From Lachnoclostridium sp. UBA933 (GTDB lineage Bacteria; Bacillota; Clostridia; Lachnospirales; Lachnospiraceae), in NCBI GenBank assembly GCA_002293545.1, contig DBDL01000076.1:4243-11824 (forward strand): a stretch of DNA of 7,582 nt, read 5' to 3'. A model generated the notes under the pieces. It was given only the letters and a program-made list of their open reading frames with translations, was not told the DNA's origin and did no database searches. Within the stretch, counting starts at the first letter, position 1. Every line of letters begins with the position of its first letter. Below are positions 1 through 6,465 of this stretch, in pieces. Made by a program: the position numbers and the translations under genes.

Positions 1-680
1 CTATTTATTGTGTGGAGCAGAAAGAGCCGAAAATATCACTGAGCTTTGATGCTGCTTGGGGGAATGAGGACACCAAGACGATTTTATCCATTTTAAAAAA
101 GCATGATATTAAGGTGACATTTTTTATGACCGGCGGCTGGGTGGAAAAATATCCCGATGATGTGAAAGCCATTTTGGCGGACGGTCATGATTTGGGAAAC
201 CACAGTGAGAACCATAAACAGATGTCACAACTGAGCGCGGAGCAATGCAAGCAGGAACTGATGAGTGTCCATGAGAAAGTCAAAGCACTCACGGGCGTTG
301 ATATGACACTCTTCCGTCCGCCTTTCGGTGACTATAACGATACTTTGATTAATACCTCAAAGGAAATCGGTTATCAGGTGATTCAATGGAATATTGACAG
401 CCTTGACTGGAAGGATTACGGAGCCGACAGTATTTTTGACAAAGTCACCAACCATAAGAATCTGAGCAACGGCTCGATTATTCTTTGCCATAACGGTGCG
501 AAACATACCAAAGACGCATTGGATAAAATGATTACTGCGTTAAAAGAAAAGGGGTATCAATTTGTGCCGATCAGCCAGTTGATTTATACGGAAAACTATA
601 CGATGGACACTGACGGGCGGCAGAAGCCGAATGTGGTACCCGATGCTGCACCTGGGGCAACCGCCGCATCTGCCGGATGA
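1..680 (+). CDS. Polysaccharide deacetylase, NodB-homology, PdaB-like sporulation type (5' partial)
   Basis: Seen: the reading frame is open to the left edge (first full codon at base 3, encoding I-Y-C before V), so the GTG at 12 is unlikely to be the real start; related proteins usually have a short I-Y-x-V-E lead into the domain and an N-terminal membrane or signal segment, which would lie outside the window. Counting from the GTG codon as residue 1, the NodB motifs are: motif 1 SFDAAWG (D13), motif 2 HSENH (H64, H68), motif 3 RPPFG (102-106), motif 4 DSLDW (129-133) and motif 5 ILCH (H160). Family knowledge: these enzymes remove N- or O-acetyl groups from wall polysaccharides with a metal bound by Asp-His-His. 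The second Asp of the usual TFDDGP motif is Ala here, as in PdaB-like sporulation proteins, so metal binding may be altered. A roughly 30-residue Pro/Ala/Gly-rich tail follows the domain. Inferred role: peptidoglycan or spore-cortex modification outside the membrane; substrate unproven. Confidence 0.88.
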   Translation, partial: IYCVEQKEPKISLSFDAAWGNEDTKTILSILKKHDIKVTFFMTGGWVEKYPDDVKAILADGHDLGNHSENHKQMSQLSAEQCKQELMSVHEKVKALTGVDMTLFRPPFGDYNDTLINTSKEIGYQVIQWNIDSLDWKDYGADSIFDKVTNHKNLSNGSIILCHNGAKHTKDALDKMITALKEKGYQFVPISQLIYTENYTMDTDGRQKPNVVPDAAPGATAASAG

Positions 681-771
681 TATATTCAAATACCTCCCTG
701 ATTCTAACAGAACCCTAAACAGTATAACCAATCGGGATTTTTCTTTATCGTTACCGCAGAAAGATAATAAT

Positions 772-801
772 ACCGCCGGATATCCATTAATATCCGGCGG
801 T
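772..801. terminator. Bidirectional intrinsic terminator between convergent genes
   Basis: A perfect 12-bp stem (ACCGCCGGATAT, 772-783, with its complement at 790-801) closes a 6-base loop. On the plus strand it is followed by a T-rich stretch, so it can end transcription of the deacetylase, whose stop is 91 bases upstream. On the minus strand it lies 7 bases past the stop of the surface-protein gene and is followed by a weaker run (TATTATTATC). The region 681-771 shows no gene or other signal. Confidence 0.85.
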
Positions 802-808
802 TTCATCT

Positions 809-3800
809 TTATTTTTTCATTTTTTTCGCCTTACTTTTTACTGCTTTTGAATTTTTGTACATTTGGTTTCCCTTGGCAACAAGACTTATACTGTACTTTT
901 TTCCTTTTTTAAATTTTCTCAGCAATGCTTTTGTAAACTTATAATTTGTTCTGTTCTTTTTGATTTGTACCGTCTTGATGACTTTCTTCCCCTGCATGAT
1001 TTTTAAAAGATAGCCGTTACTGTTTTTGACGTTTTTCCATGTAACCTTTTTGGCTGTAAGTTTCAGTTGCTTTGGTTTGGCGAGTTGTTTCCTGCCGTTT
1101 GCCGATTCTGTAACCGTAACATTGCATACTGCGGTTTTACCGGCAGCTTTCGCAGTAATCACTGCGGTACCAACATTCTTTGCCGTAATCAGTCCGTTGG
1201 AGGCGGTAATCACTTTTGCATTGGAGGTTGACCATATCACCGCTTTGCTGTCGGTCGTATCGGCCGGATGATAAGAAACCGACAGAAATGCACGATTCCC
1301 TTTTTTGAGCGTCAGTGCCGTCCGGCTCAAGCGGATTGAGATCAACGATCTTTCGTTTACTGCCGGCGGAGAGGAAGACGGTTCCGGACTGCTGTTGGAT
1401 TCTGTATTTTCCGTAAATCTTGCATACAATGTCCGGTCGGCTGCCGCAGTAAAAACATAAATCGCGTCATCACTGACTTTTTCTTCCCCCTCGTACCACC
1501 CGATAAAGCGGTAACCTTGATTTACAACAGCAGTCAAAATGACATTTTCATTTTGACTGAATATACCGTATCCCGATACCTCGCCGCCGACTCCCGCTAT
1601 AGCGGTAATTGTCACGGTAACATCTTTTGTCCATTTCGCATAAAGTTTGATATCCCCTGTTACTTTATCCGAATCAAATATCCACTCGTCTGTACATTCC
1701 TCGTCTTTATACCAGCCTACAAACTCATATTCCGACCTGACCGGATTCGCCGCCGGTTTTGTAATCGTATTCCCCTCCGGCACATTGGGAATGTCCGATA
1801 CCGCACTGCCGCCTCTCGAATCAAATTTAACCGTATAGGTATGAAATCCGCTTGGGTTGCTGCTGAATGAAACCCCTTTTTTTTCGGCATATGTATGCGT
1901 CACGGAATCCATAACATCGTAGAGGGTAAGTGAAGAATTTTTGTCAAAGGCATCCCCTCCGATCCAGCGAACATTTCCCGCCTGCATTCTGCCGGCTGAT
2001 GACTCGGTGCCGAGCATTACACCGGTCAACGACCCGGCTCCGGCAAACGCCCTGTCACGTATAATAATGACGGAGGTTTCTATTTTATAACGGCTTCCGG
2101 TTTTTCCGGCAGGATATTTTATCAATACCTTTTCATTATTGTCAAATAAGACGCCGTCCACACTCTTATAATACCGGTTATTCTGCTCAACTGTTATCGA
2201 AGTAAGAGCAGAACAGCCGTAGAATACATCCGTCCCAATATATGCTGTGGATTGGGGAATGATTATGCCGGTCAACTTATCACAACCCCAAAATGCAGCC
2301 GTTCCGATATGCGTAAGTCCGTTGGGAAGTGAAACAGAAACAAGGTTCCTGCAGCCGTAAAAGGCGTTTTCCTCGATACTCTTGATGGTTGACGGCAATG
2401 GATATGATTTGTCTGTTTTACCCGCAGGATACTGTATGAGTTCGGTAGAATCATTGTTGAATAAAATACCGTCATTGCTTCTGTAACGGGCGGAAGGGTC
2501 GAATTTCATATCAATCCCAGTCAGTTCGGAACATCGGTGAAATGCGTTTTTCCCAATGTGGGTAACCTCCGACGGAATATCTGCTTTCTCAAGCTTTTCA
2601 CATCCCTCAAAAGCAGATTCGCCAATCCATTGCAGACTGCTTCTGCCCTTTTCAAGAAAACTCAGGCTCTCTAATTTTTTGCTTTGATAGAATGCTTTGT
2701 CTTCGATTCGGGTTACCCCAAACGGAATGATATAGCTTGTGTCATTCCTGCCCGCAGGATATTGAATCAGCTTATCTTTATCCGCATTAAATAATACGCC
2801 TTCAAATGTTGAAAAATTATCGGAGGTTTCATTCGGTGCGTCAACCCGAAAGGCTGTCAATGATGTACATCCATGAAACGCATTATAATTGATATCGGTC
2901 ACGCCCTGGGGAATTGTGATTTCTGTTAATCCCGTACAATTTTCAAATGCGGACGAGCCTATTTCTTTCAGACTGTTATTTCCATTGACCAAAAACAGCG
3001 ATACAAGTTTTGTACAATTATAAAAAGCATTGTCTTGGATAACAGTCACACTGTCCGGCAACGAAAAACTGGAGTTCGTTCTCCCCAAAGGGTATTGAAT
3101 CAGGGTTACCGGTTTATTATCCTGTTTTGAATACAACACATCATTTTCGGCATGATAGTAAGGATTGTTCGTAACCGTAAACTTAGTGAGTGAGGTACAG
3201 TGATAAAACGCATTGTTTCCGATTTTCACTACTTTTTCCGGAATCGTAATATCTGTCAGGGAGGTACAGCCTTTAAAGGCGTTATCTCCTATTCTAACCA
3301 GTGTACCGGTAGTGTCTATGGTTACAAGCTTGCTGCATCCGTTAAACGCTGCCGGACCGATCTCCGTAGTTCCGGCTTGAATAGAATACCTTCCGCCTGT
3401 TTCCGCCTTATTGGCCGGATACTGGACTAAAACACTGCCGCTGTACAACACATCTCCCGGTGATTGATACATCATATTTCCGCCGGCAACTCTTATGTAC
3501 GTCATAGATGAACATCCATAAAACGCCAAATCCCCTATTTCCATAACGCCTGCGTGAATATTGATCCCAATCAGTGACAGACAGTTCCGGAAAGAATGAC
3601 TTCCGATACTTGTAACGGTGTTCGGAATAATGACTTCTTTAAGTGCTTCGCTGCCGGAAAATGCAAATTCATCAATTTCCTCAGTACCCTGCGGAATACT
3701 GTAACTCGGATGAGGGCGACCTGCCGGATACTGGATCAGCTTGCTCTCGTCTAATGTAAACAACACATCATTCATCGCTTTATATCTCATATTACCCGCG

Positions 3801-4282
3801 GCAACATTGATAATAGCCAACATCGTACAGTCGCGGAATGCACCTTCTCCGATATCGGTTACAGAAGCCGGAATGGATGCGGTAATCAGAGAAGCACACT
3901 GTGCAAACGCATCTGCTTCTATTGTTGAAAGCCGCCCTGATAAAACTGCTTCTGTCAATGAGCTGCAATTAAAAAAAGCACCCTTTTTAATGACTTCAAT
4001 ATCATTGGACATTGTCACACGGGTTAATGATTCGCAATCTTCAAAGGCATAGCTTCCAATGACGGTAACGTCACATCCGCCCAATACAGCCGGAATATCA
4101 ACGATTGCAGCATTTCCGGTGTACTTAATAATGGTTGCTTCACCATTGCGTATGGTATATTCAAAATCATTTTCTTCCGGGTTGTCTGCTGCCGCTGCTT
4201 TCGGTACCGTCATCGGCAATAATGCAATCACCAGAACCATTGCCAGAACAAAAGCTCCGATTTTTTTTGCTTGTTTCTTCAT
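809..4282 (-). CDS. Secreted BspA-like leucine-rich-repeat surface protein, 1157 aa, with Listeria-Bacteroides repeats and Big_2 domain
   Basis: Seen, numbering from the chosen start: signal peptide 1-32 (KKQAKK, hydrophobic core, then KAAAAD, probable signal-peptidase I cleavage near 31-32); LRR_5/BspA-type repeats about 60-800, recognisable by I-x-x-x-AF-x-x-C-x-x-L; a Listeria-Bacteroides (Flg_new) repeat about 816-885 ending in LYAKW; a second, divergent one about 888-957 ending in LYARF; Ser/Pro linker 958-977; Big_2 Ig-like domain about 980-1058; and a lysine-rich FN3-like C-terminus 1065-1157. There is no LPXTG motif or C-terminal membrane helix, so it is either released or held non-covalently; the basic tail might bind anionic wall polymers (inference). 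The start is ATG at 4282, not the in-frame ATG at 4300: AAGGAG lies 9 bases before 4282 and overlaps the codons after 4300. Family knowledge: BspA-like proteins act in adhesion and host or matrix binding. The ligand is unknown. It has its own promoter and is convergent with the deacetylase. Confidence 0.9.
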   Translation of the reverse strand: MKKQAKKIGAFVLAMVLVIALLPMTVPKAAAADNPEENDFEYTIRNGEATIIKYTGNAAIVDIPAVLGGCDVTVIGSYAFEDCESLTRVTMSNDIEVIKKGAFFNCSSLTEAVLSGRLSTIEADAFAQCASLITASIPASVTDIGEGAFRDCTMLAIINVAAGNMRYKAMNDVLFTLDESKLIQYPAGRPHPSYSIPQGTEEIDEFAFSGSEALKEVIIPNTVTSIGSHSFRNCLSLIGINIHAGVMEIGDLAFYGCSSMTYIRVAGGNMMYQSPGDVLYSGSVLVQYPANKAETGGRYSIQAGTTEIGPAAFNGCSKLVTIDTTGTLVRIGDNAFKGCTSLTDITIPEKVVKIGNNAFYHCTSLTKFTVTNNPYYHAENDVLYSKQDNKPVTLIQYPLGRTNSSFSLPDSVTVIQDNAFYNCTKLVSLFLVNGNNSLKEIGSSAFENCTGLTEITIPQGVTDINYNAFHGCTSLTAFRVDAPNETSDNFSTFEGVLFNADKDKLIQYPAGRNDTSYIIPFGVTRIEDKAFYQSKKLESLSFLEKGRSSLQWIGESAFEGCEKLEKADIPSEVTHIGKNAFHRCSELTGIDMKFDPSARYRSNDGILFNNDSTELIQYPAGKTDKSYPLPSTIKSIEENAFYGCRNLVSVSLPNGLTHIGTAAFWGCDKLTGIIIPQSTAYIGTDVFYGCSALTSITVEQNNRYYKSVDGVLFDNNEKVLIKYPAGKTGSRYKIETSVIIIRDRAFAGAGSLTGVMLGTESSAGRMQAGNVRWIGGDAFDKNSSLTLYDVMDSVTHTYAEKKGVSFSSNPSGFHTYTVKFDSRGGSAVSDIPNVPEGNTITKPAANPVRSEYEFVGWYKDEECTDEWIFDSDKVTGDIKLYAKWTKDVTVTITAIAGVGGEVSGYGIFSQNENVILTAVVNQGYRFIGWYEGEEKVSDDAIYVFTAAADRTLYARFTENTESNSSPEPSSSPPAVNERSLISIRLSRTALTLKKGNRAFLSVSYHPADTTDSKAVIWSTSNAKVITASNGLITAKNVGTAVITAKAAGKTAVCNVTVTESANGRKQLAKPKQLKLTAKKVTWKNVKNSNGYLLKIMQGKKVIKTVQIKKNRTNYKFTKALLRKFKKGKKYSISLVAKGNQMYKNSKAVKSKAKKMKK
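1531..1559. repeat. Perfect 12-bp inverted repeat (hairpin) inside the surface-protein gene
   Basis: CAGTCAAAATGA at 1531-1542 and its exact complement at 1548-1559 flank a 5-base loop. It lies in the codons for about residues 908-918 of the second Listeria-Bacteroides-type repeat (around S-Q-N-E-N-V-I-L-T-A). No T-run follows it on the minus strand, so it is not a typical terminator. Function unknown; it could be a chance consequence of codon choice or an mRNA structure. Confidence 0.7.
1853..3805 (-). repeat. Six tandem composite protein repeats (~105-113 aa) in the surface protein
   Basis: Six units begin near residues 160, 265, 370, 480, 592 and 698 of the surface protein (lengths 105, 105, 110, 112, 106 and about 113). 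Each opens with a strand ending in Y or F plus a D/G-V-L-F/Y motif, then L-I-Q-Y-P-A-G-K/R or a variant, then S/Y-x-I/L-P and three leucine-rich repeats. At residues 60-159 only four plain leucine-rich repeats are present. Unit 6 is degenerate at its end. The DNA around the QYPAG codons is also partly conserved (for example near 2745-2772, 2419-2440 and 3717-3742), consistent with duplication followed by divergence. Confidence 0.85.
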
Positions 4283-4291
4283 AACTAAGCT

Positions 4292-4297
4292 CTCCTT
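4292..4297 (-). promoter_or_regulatory. Ribosome binding site deciding the surface-protein start
   Basis: AAGGAG on the minus strand, 9 bases before the ATG at 4282. It falls immediately after, and inside the codons of, the alternative ATG at 4300, which has no good site of its own. The downstream start also gives a normal signal peptide beginning MKKQAKK. Confidence 0.8.
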
Positions 4298-4353
4298 CAT
4301 TTTGAGTAGCAGTCCAAAGACCTTCGTATCTTCAGGCTCCTTTTATATTTGAC

Positions 4354-4382
4354 ATATTACCAAATATATTCATTTATGTCAA
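4354..4382 (-). promoter_or_regulatory. Sigma-A-type promoter of the surface-protein gene with overlapping inverted repeat
   Basis: On the minus strand a perfect -35 TTGACA (4377-4382) is followed, after 17 bases, by TAATAT (4354-4359; 4 of 6 consensus). Predicted start of transcription is near 4347, giving a leader of about 65 bases. An 8-bp inverted repeat, TTGACATA at 4349-4356 and TATGTCAA at 4375-4382, covers both promoter elements with an 18-base spacer, so a bound protein could block or modulate RNA polymerase. The rest of 4283-4482 shows no gene; no clear terminator is seen after the response regulator, so some read-through from it is possible. Confidence 0.65.
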
Positions 4383-4482
4383 TATGTTTATTGCGAAGGG
4401 TTTTAAGTGTATGAAAATTCTATTTTGTCCCATTTTCGGAGATATACATGGATTTTACTGATATAGATAATGACCGTCACAT

Positions 4483-5100
4483 TTATTTATGCTGATAATA
4501 AAATACCGCCAACTGGGTACGGTCCCGCAGCTCAAGTTTGTTAAGGATCTGACTCAAATAATTTCTGACTGTGCCCTCGCTGAGATAAAGCGTATCCGAT
4601 ATTTCTTTGTTATTTAATCCGTCCGCAACCAACCGGATGATTTCCTGTTCTTTTTCCGTAATTTGACAGGCTTCATAATCAAATTTGCCTGTTTCCTGAA
4701 GCAAGCCCGGCAGTTTTGTCACAATTTCATTCCCGAAAACATTTTGTCCGTTAAAAACAGCTTGCAGAGCCGGGACAAGATTTTCAAAATCCTGTTTTAA
4801 AATATAGCCTTTCGCTCCGATTTCCAATGCACGGATAATGTATTCGTCGTCGGCAAAGGTTGTCAGAAACAGGACTTTGGCATCGGGGTATTGACCCAGA
4901 ACCTGCTTTGCCGCCTCAATACCGTTTATATGCTCCATCCGGATATCCATCAGCAGGATATCCGGCATAAATTTTCCGTAAAGGAATTTCGCCTGTTCTC
5001 CGTCATTTCCGACAGCCAATACCGTAATGTCCTTTGCTTCCAAAATTGTTTTCAATGATGCCGCCACCAATGGGTCATCATCAATAATAATTAATCTCAT
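4483..5100 (-). CDS. Response regulator, NarL/LuxR (DesR-like) family, 205 aa
   Basis: Seen: receiver domain about 1-117 with acidic pocket D7-D8-D9, phospho-acceptor D52 in L-L-M-D-I-R-M, switch Thr at 80/81 (F-L-T-T-F) and K102 in G-Y-I-L-K; a linker; then a LuxR-type helix-turn-helix about 145-202 (T-E-K-E-Q-E-I-I-R-L-V-A-D-G-L-N-N-K-E-I, recognition helix S-E-G-T-V-R-N-Y). All receiver residues needed for phosphorylation are present. Length is usual for the family. The ATG at 5100 follows AAGGAA by 10 bases, and that site overlaps the stop of the kinase gene, so translation is probably coupled. Inferred role: phosphorylated by the kinase encoded just upstream, dimerises and binds a palindromic site, most likely in the control region of the divergent ABC transporter. 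Target genes are not proven by sequence. Confidence 0.95.
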   Translation of the reverse strand: MRLIIIDDDPLVAASLKTILEAKDITVLAVGNDGEQAKFLYGKFMPDILLMDIRMEHINGIEAAKQVLGQYPDAKVLFLTTFADDEYIIRALEIGAKGYILKQDFENLVPALQAVFNGQNVFGNEIVTKLPGLLQETGKFDYEACQITEKEQEIIRLVADGLNNKEISDTLYLSEGTVRNYLSQILNKLELRDRTQLAVFYYQHK

Positions 5101-5114
5101 AATGATTCATTTCC

Positions 5115-6182
5115 TTAATTGGTATTTTTTTGTATGGATATGAAAATCCGGAATCCATTGCCGGAAGATACATGAAAGGTCCCTCCCAGTGAATTCACCC
5201 GGTCCTCCATTCCAGAAAGCCCCATTCCCTCCGATACACCGGTATGCGAACCTTTTCCGTTATCCTGAATCAGCAATTGGTAAAACGCAGGATGTTCCCT
5301 GACAACAATATATATTTTCGTAGCGCTGCTGTGCTTTATAATGTTGGATACGGCTTCTTTTACCACGGCAATAAAGCAGTATTTCATGCCGGCAGGGGTC
5401 TGCTCGCTGATATCATAGTCAAACTGTACTTCATAAGAAGAAAGACCTTCGATTATCTTCAATATCTGACTGTGTAAATCCACCGATTCATCATGAAGGT
5501 CATGCACGCTTCTGCGAATACTGTCCATGGCGTCGGCAAGCGTATTTTTCAGATTGGAAAGCGGTTCCCGCAGCTCCTCCGATTTGTTTACGGCAGTCAT
5601 CGCTCCGGTCTGCAGAATGGACCGTGACAGCATATGCCCGACATTGTCATGAATTTCCCTGGCGATCCGGTTCCTCTCTTTCAACATGGCAAGATGTATT
5701 TCATAATCCTGTTTTTCCATCAGATATTTGTTTTTATTTTTTAATGCCATTGTCAATTCCATACTGCTGTCCCGGATTATTTTTAACTGATTTGATAATC
5801 TCCTGCTTTCTGCCGCCTGCCATTGGAACAGCAGCGATACCCCTGAAAAGACAAAAAGAAGAAGCACGAAAAGCGGCTGCCCGTTAAAATAAAATAATAA
5901 GATTATCATACCGAAAGCCGCCATTATCCATAGCCGGCTCTGAAACAGCCCATACAGCAGTACCGGAAGGAAAAAAACGAACGGAAATTCCCACAGGCAC
6001 AGGCACAGATACAACACCCCCAAAATAGCGGAAACGGTTCTTTTCTCTTCAAAATAAGTTTGCAGCCCAACAAAGCTAACCGCCATAACAAAAGAAACAA
6101 CGGTCAGCGAACCGGACGAGTAATTAATGAGCAGAACCAACCCCAGTATGAACAACGCCAATTTTTGAAGCAATTCATTCAT
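5115..6182 (-). CDS. Membrane histidine kinase, HisKA_3 (DesK/NarL-partner) family, 355 aa
   Basis: Seen, from the chosen start: about six hydrophobic segments in residues 6-120 with very short loops and no extracellular sensor domain; a charged, likely coiled-coil linker about 124-168; HisKA_3 phospho-acceptor region R-E-I-H-D-N-V-G-H with H178; HATPase_c with N-box K-E-A-V-S-N-I-I-K-H (E276, N280), G1 box D-N-G-K-G (307-311) and G2 box G-M-G-L-S-G-M-E-D-R (319-328). All catalytic motifs look intact. The start is ATG at 6182 with GGAGG 5 bases upstream; the 4-codon-longer version starts at a TTG that overlaps this site. First gene of an operon with the response regulator (14-base gap), divergent from the ABC transporter. 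Family knowledge: kinases of this shape sense membrane state or membrane-active compounds. Inferred: it detects the substrate, or the damage caused by the substrate, of the neighbouring exporter. Confidence 0.94.
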   Translation of the reverse strand: MNELLQKLALFILGLVLLINYSSGSLTVVSFVMAVSFVGLQTYFEEKRTVSAILGVLYLCLCLWEFPFVFFLPVLLYGLFQSRLWIMAAFGMIILLFYFNGQPLFVLLLFVFSGVSLLFQWQAAESRRLSNQLKIIRDSSMELTMALKNKNKYLMEKQDYEIHLAMLKERNRIAREIHDNVGHMLSRSILQTGAMTAVNKSEELREPLSNLKNTLADAMDSIRRSVHDLHDESVDLHSQILKIIEGLSSYEVQFDYDISEQTPAGMKYCFIAVVKEAVSNIIKHSSATKIYIVVREHPAFYQLLIQDNGKGSHTGVSEGMGLSGMEDRVNSLGGTFHVSSGNGFRIFISIQKNTN

Positions 6183-6187
6183 TACAG

Positions 6188-6192
6188 CCTCC
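6188..6192 (-). promoter_or_regulatory. Ribosome binding site deciding the kinase start
   Basis: GGAGG on the minus strand, 5 bases before ATG at 6182. It overlaps the alternative TTG codon at 6194, which makes that upstream start unlikely. Confidence 0.8.
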
Positions 6193-6234
6193 AAAAAATC
6201 TTCTGACTTGTAATCCTTTTATTTCCATCAATTA

Positions 6235-6260
6235 TTTTACACTGCCAAGCCGCTGTAAAA
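6235..6260. repeat. Inverted repeat in the leader of the kinase-regulator operon
   Basis: TTTTACA at 6235-6241 and TGTAAAA at 6254-6260, perfect over 7 bp with a 12-base spacer. It lies about 10-35 bases downstream of the predicted transcription start of the kinase operon, a position suited to a repressor site or an RNA hairpin. Arms are AT-rich, so chance occurrence is possible. Confidence 0.45.
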
Positions 6261-6276
6261 CACTTTTGATAAAAAA

Positions 6277-6305
6277 ATTTTAACATACCGTATCCCGATA
6301 TTCAA
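6277..6305 (-). promoter_or_regulatory. Predicted promoter of the kinase-regulator operon
   Basis: On the minus strand TTGAAT (6300-6305) and TAAAAT (6277-6282) are 17 bases apart; TG one base before the -10 makes it an extended -10 type. The predicted start of transcription near 6270 gives a leader of roughly 90 bases before the kinase ATG. Confidence 0.6.
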
Positions 6306-6362
6306 TGTATATATTACAGTGTTTGGTTTTTGCAAACATCTTGTTTCCGCAGGCGCCCTTTT

Positions 6363-6380
6363 ATATGACATTTGTCATAT
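6363..6380. promoter_or_regulatory. Perfect palindrome, candidate regulator-binding site
   Basis: ATATGACA-TT-TGTCATAT: two perfect 8-base arms around a 2-base centre. Its centre is about 64 bases upstream of the predicted transcription start of the ABC transporter and about 100 bases upstream of that of the divergent kinase operon. No T-run follows, so it is not a terminator. The symmetry and position fit a dimeric activator such as the NarL/LuxR-type regulator encoded at 4483-5100; this link is inference. Confidence 0.65.
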
Positions 6381-6400
6381 CATCTGCTGACACAATACAC

Positions 6401-6429
6401 TGCACAAATCATTTTTCCTGATATATAAT
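6401..6429 (+). promoter_or_regulatory. Predicted promoter of the ABC transporter operon
   Basis: A perfect -10 TATAAT (6424-6429) is preceded by a poor -35, TGCACA (6401-6406, 4 of 6), at 17-base spacing. Predicted transcription start is near 6435-6437. A weak -35 with a good -10 is typical of promoters that need an activator, which agrees with the palindrome just upstream. Confidence 0.6.
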
Positions 6430-6465
6430 ACATGATATCAAAAGAACCCGAAAGGAGCGGTAACA

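Noticed and set aside
12..680. GTG at 12 as the true start of the deacetylase
   Set aside because: The frame is open to the left edge, the upstream residues I-Y-C fit the usual lead into this domain, no ribosome binding site precedes it, and a protein starting there would lack its expected signal or membrane segment.
540..912. Overlapping frames on both strands around the convergent gene ends
   Set aside because: Their sequence runs through the terminator stem and the ends of two real genes; low-complexity Phe-rich product on the plus strand.
1026..1271. Plus-strand open frames inside the surface-protein gene (also 1517-1870, 3200-3430, 3741-4052, 4059-4352)
   Set aside because: They lie opposite a strong, domain-rich coding sequence, have no recognisable protein features and are antisense shadows.
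1853..3805. CRISPR array or DNA tandem repeat
   Set aside because: The periodicity is at protein level, with diverged DNA; no identical short repeats separated by unique spacers.
4283..4300. Longer start of the surface protein at ATG 4300
   Set aside because: The AAGGAG site lies within these codons and is correctly spaced for ATG 4282 instead.
4310..4344. Leader peptide in the surface-protein 5' UTR after an AAAGGAG-like motif (minus strand)
   Set aside because: No ATG or GTG follows at a useful distance; only a six-codon TTG frame is present.
6183..6194. Longer start of the kinase at TTG 6194
   Set aside because: It overlaps the GGAGG site that serves the ATG at 6182.
6320..6338. Small inverted repeat TGTTTG-N7-CAAACA in the divergent control region
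   Set aside because: Only 6 bp in AT-rich DNA, with no clear relation to either predicted promoter; likely chance.
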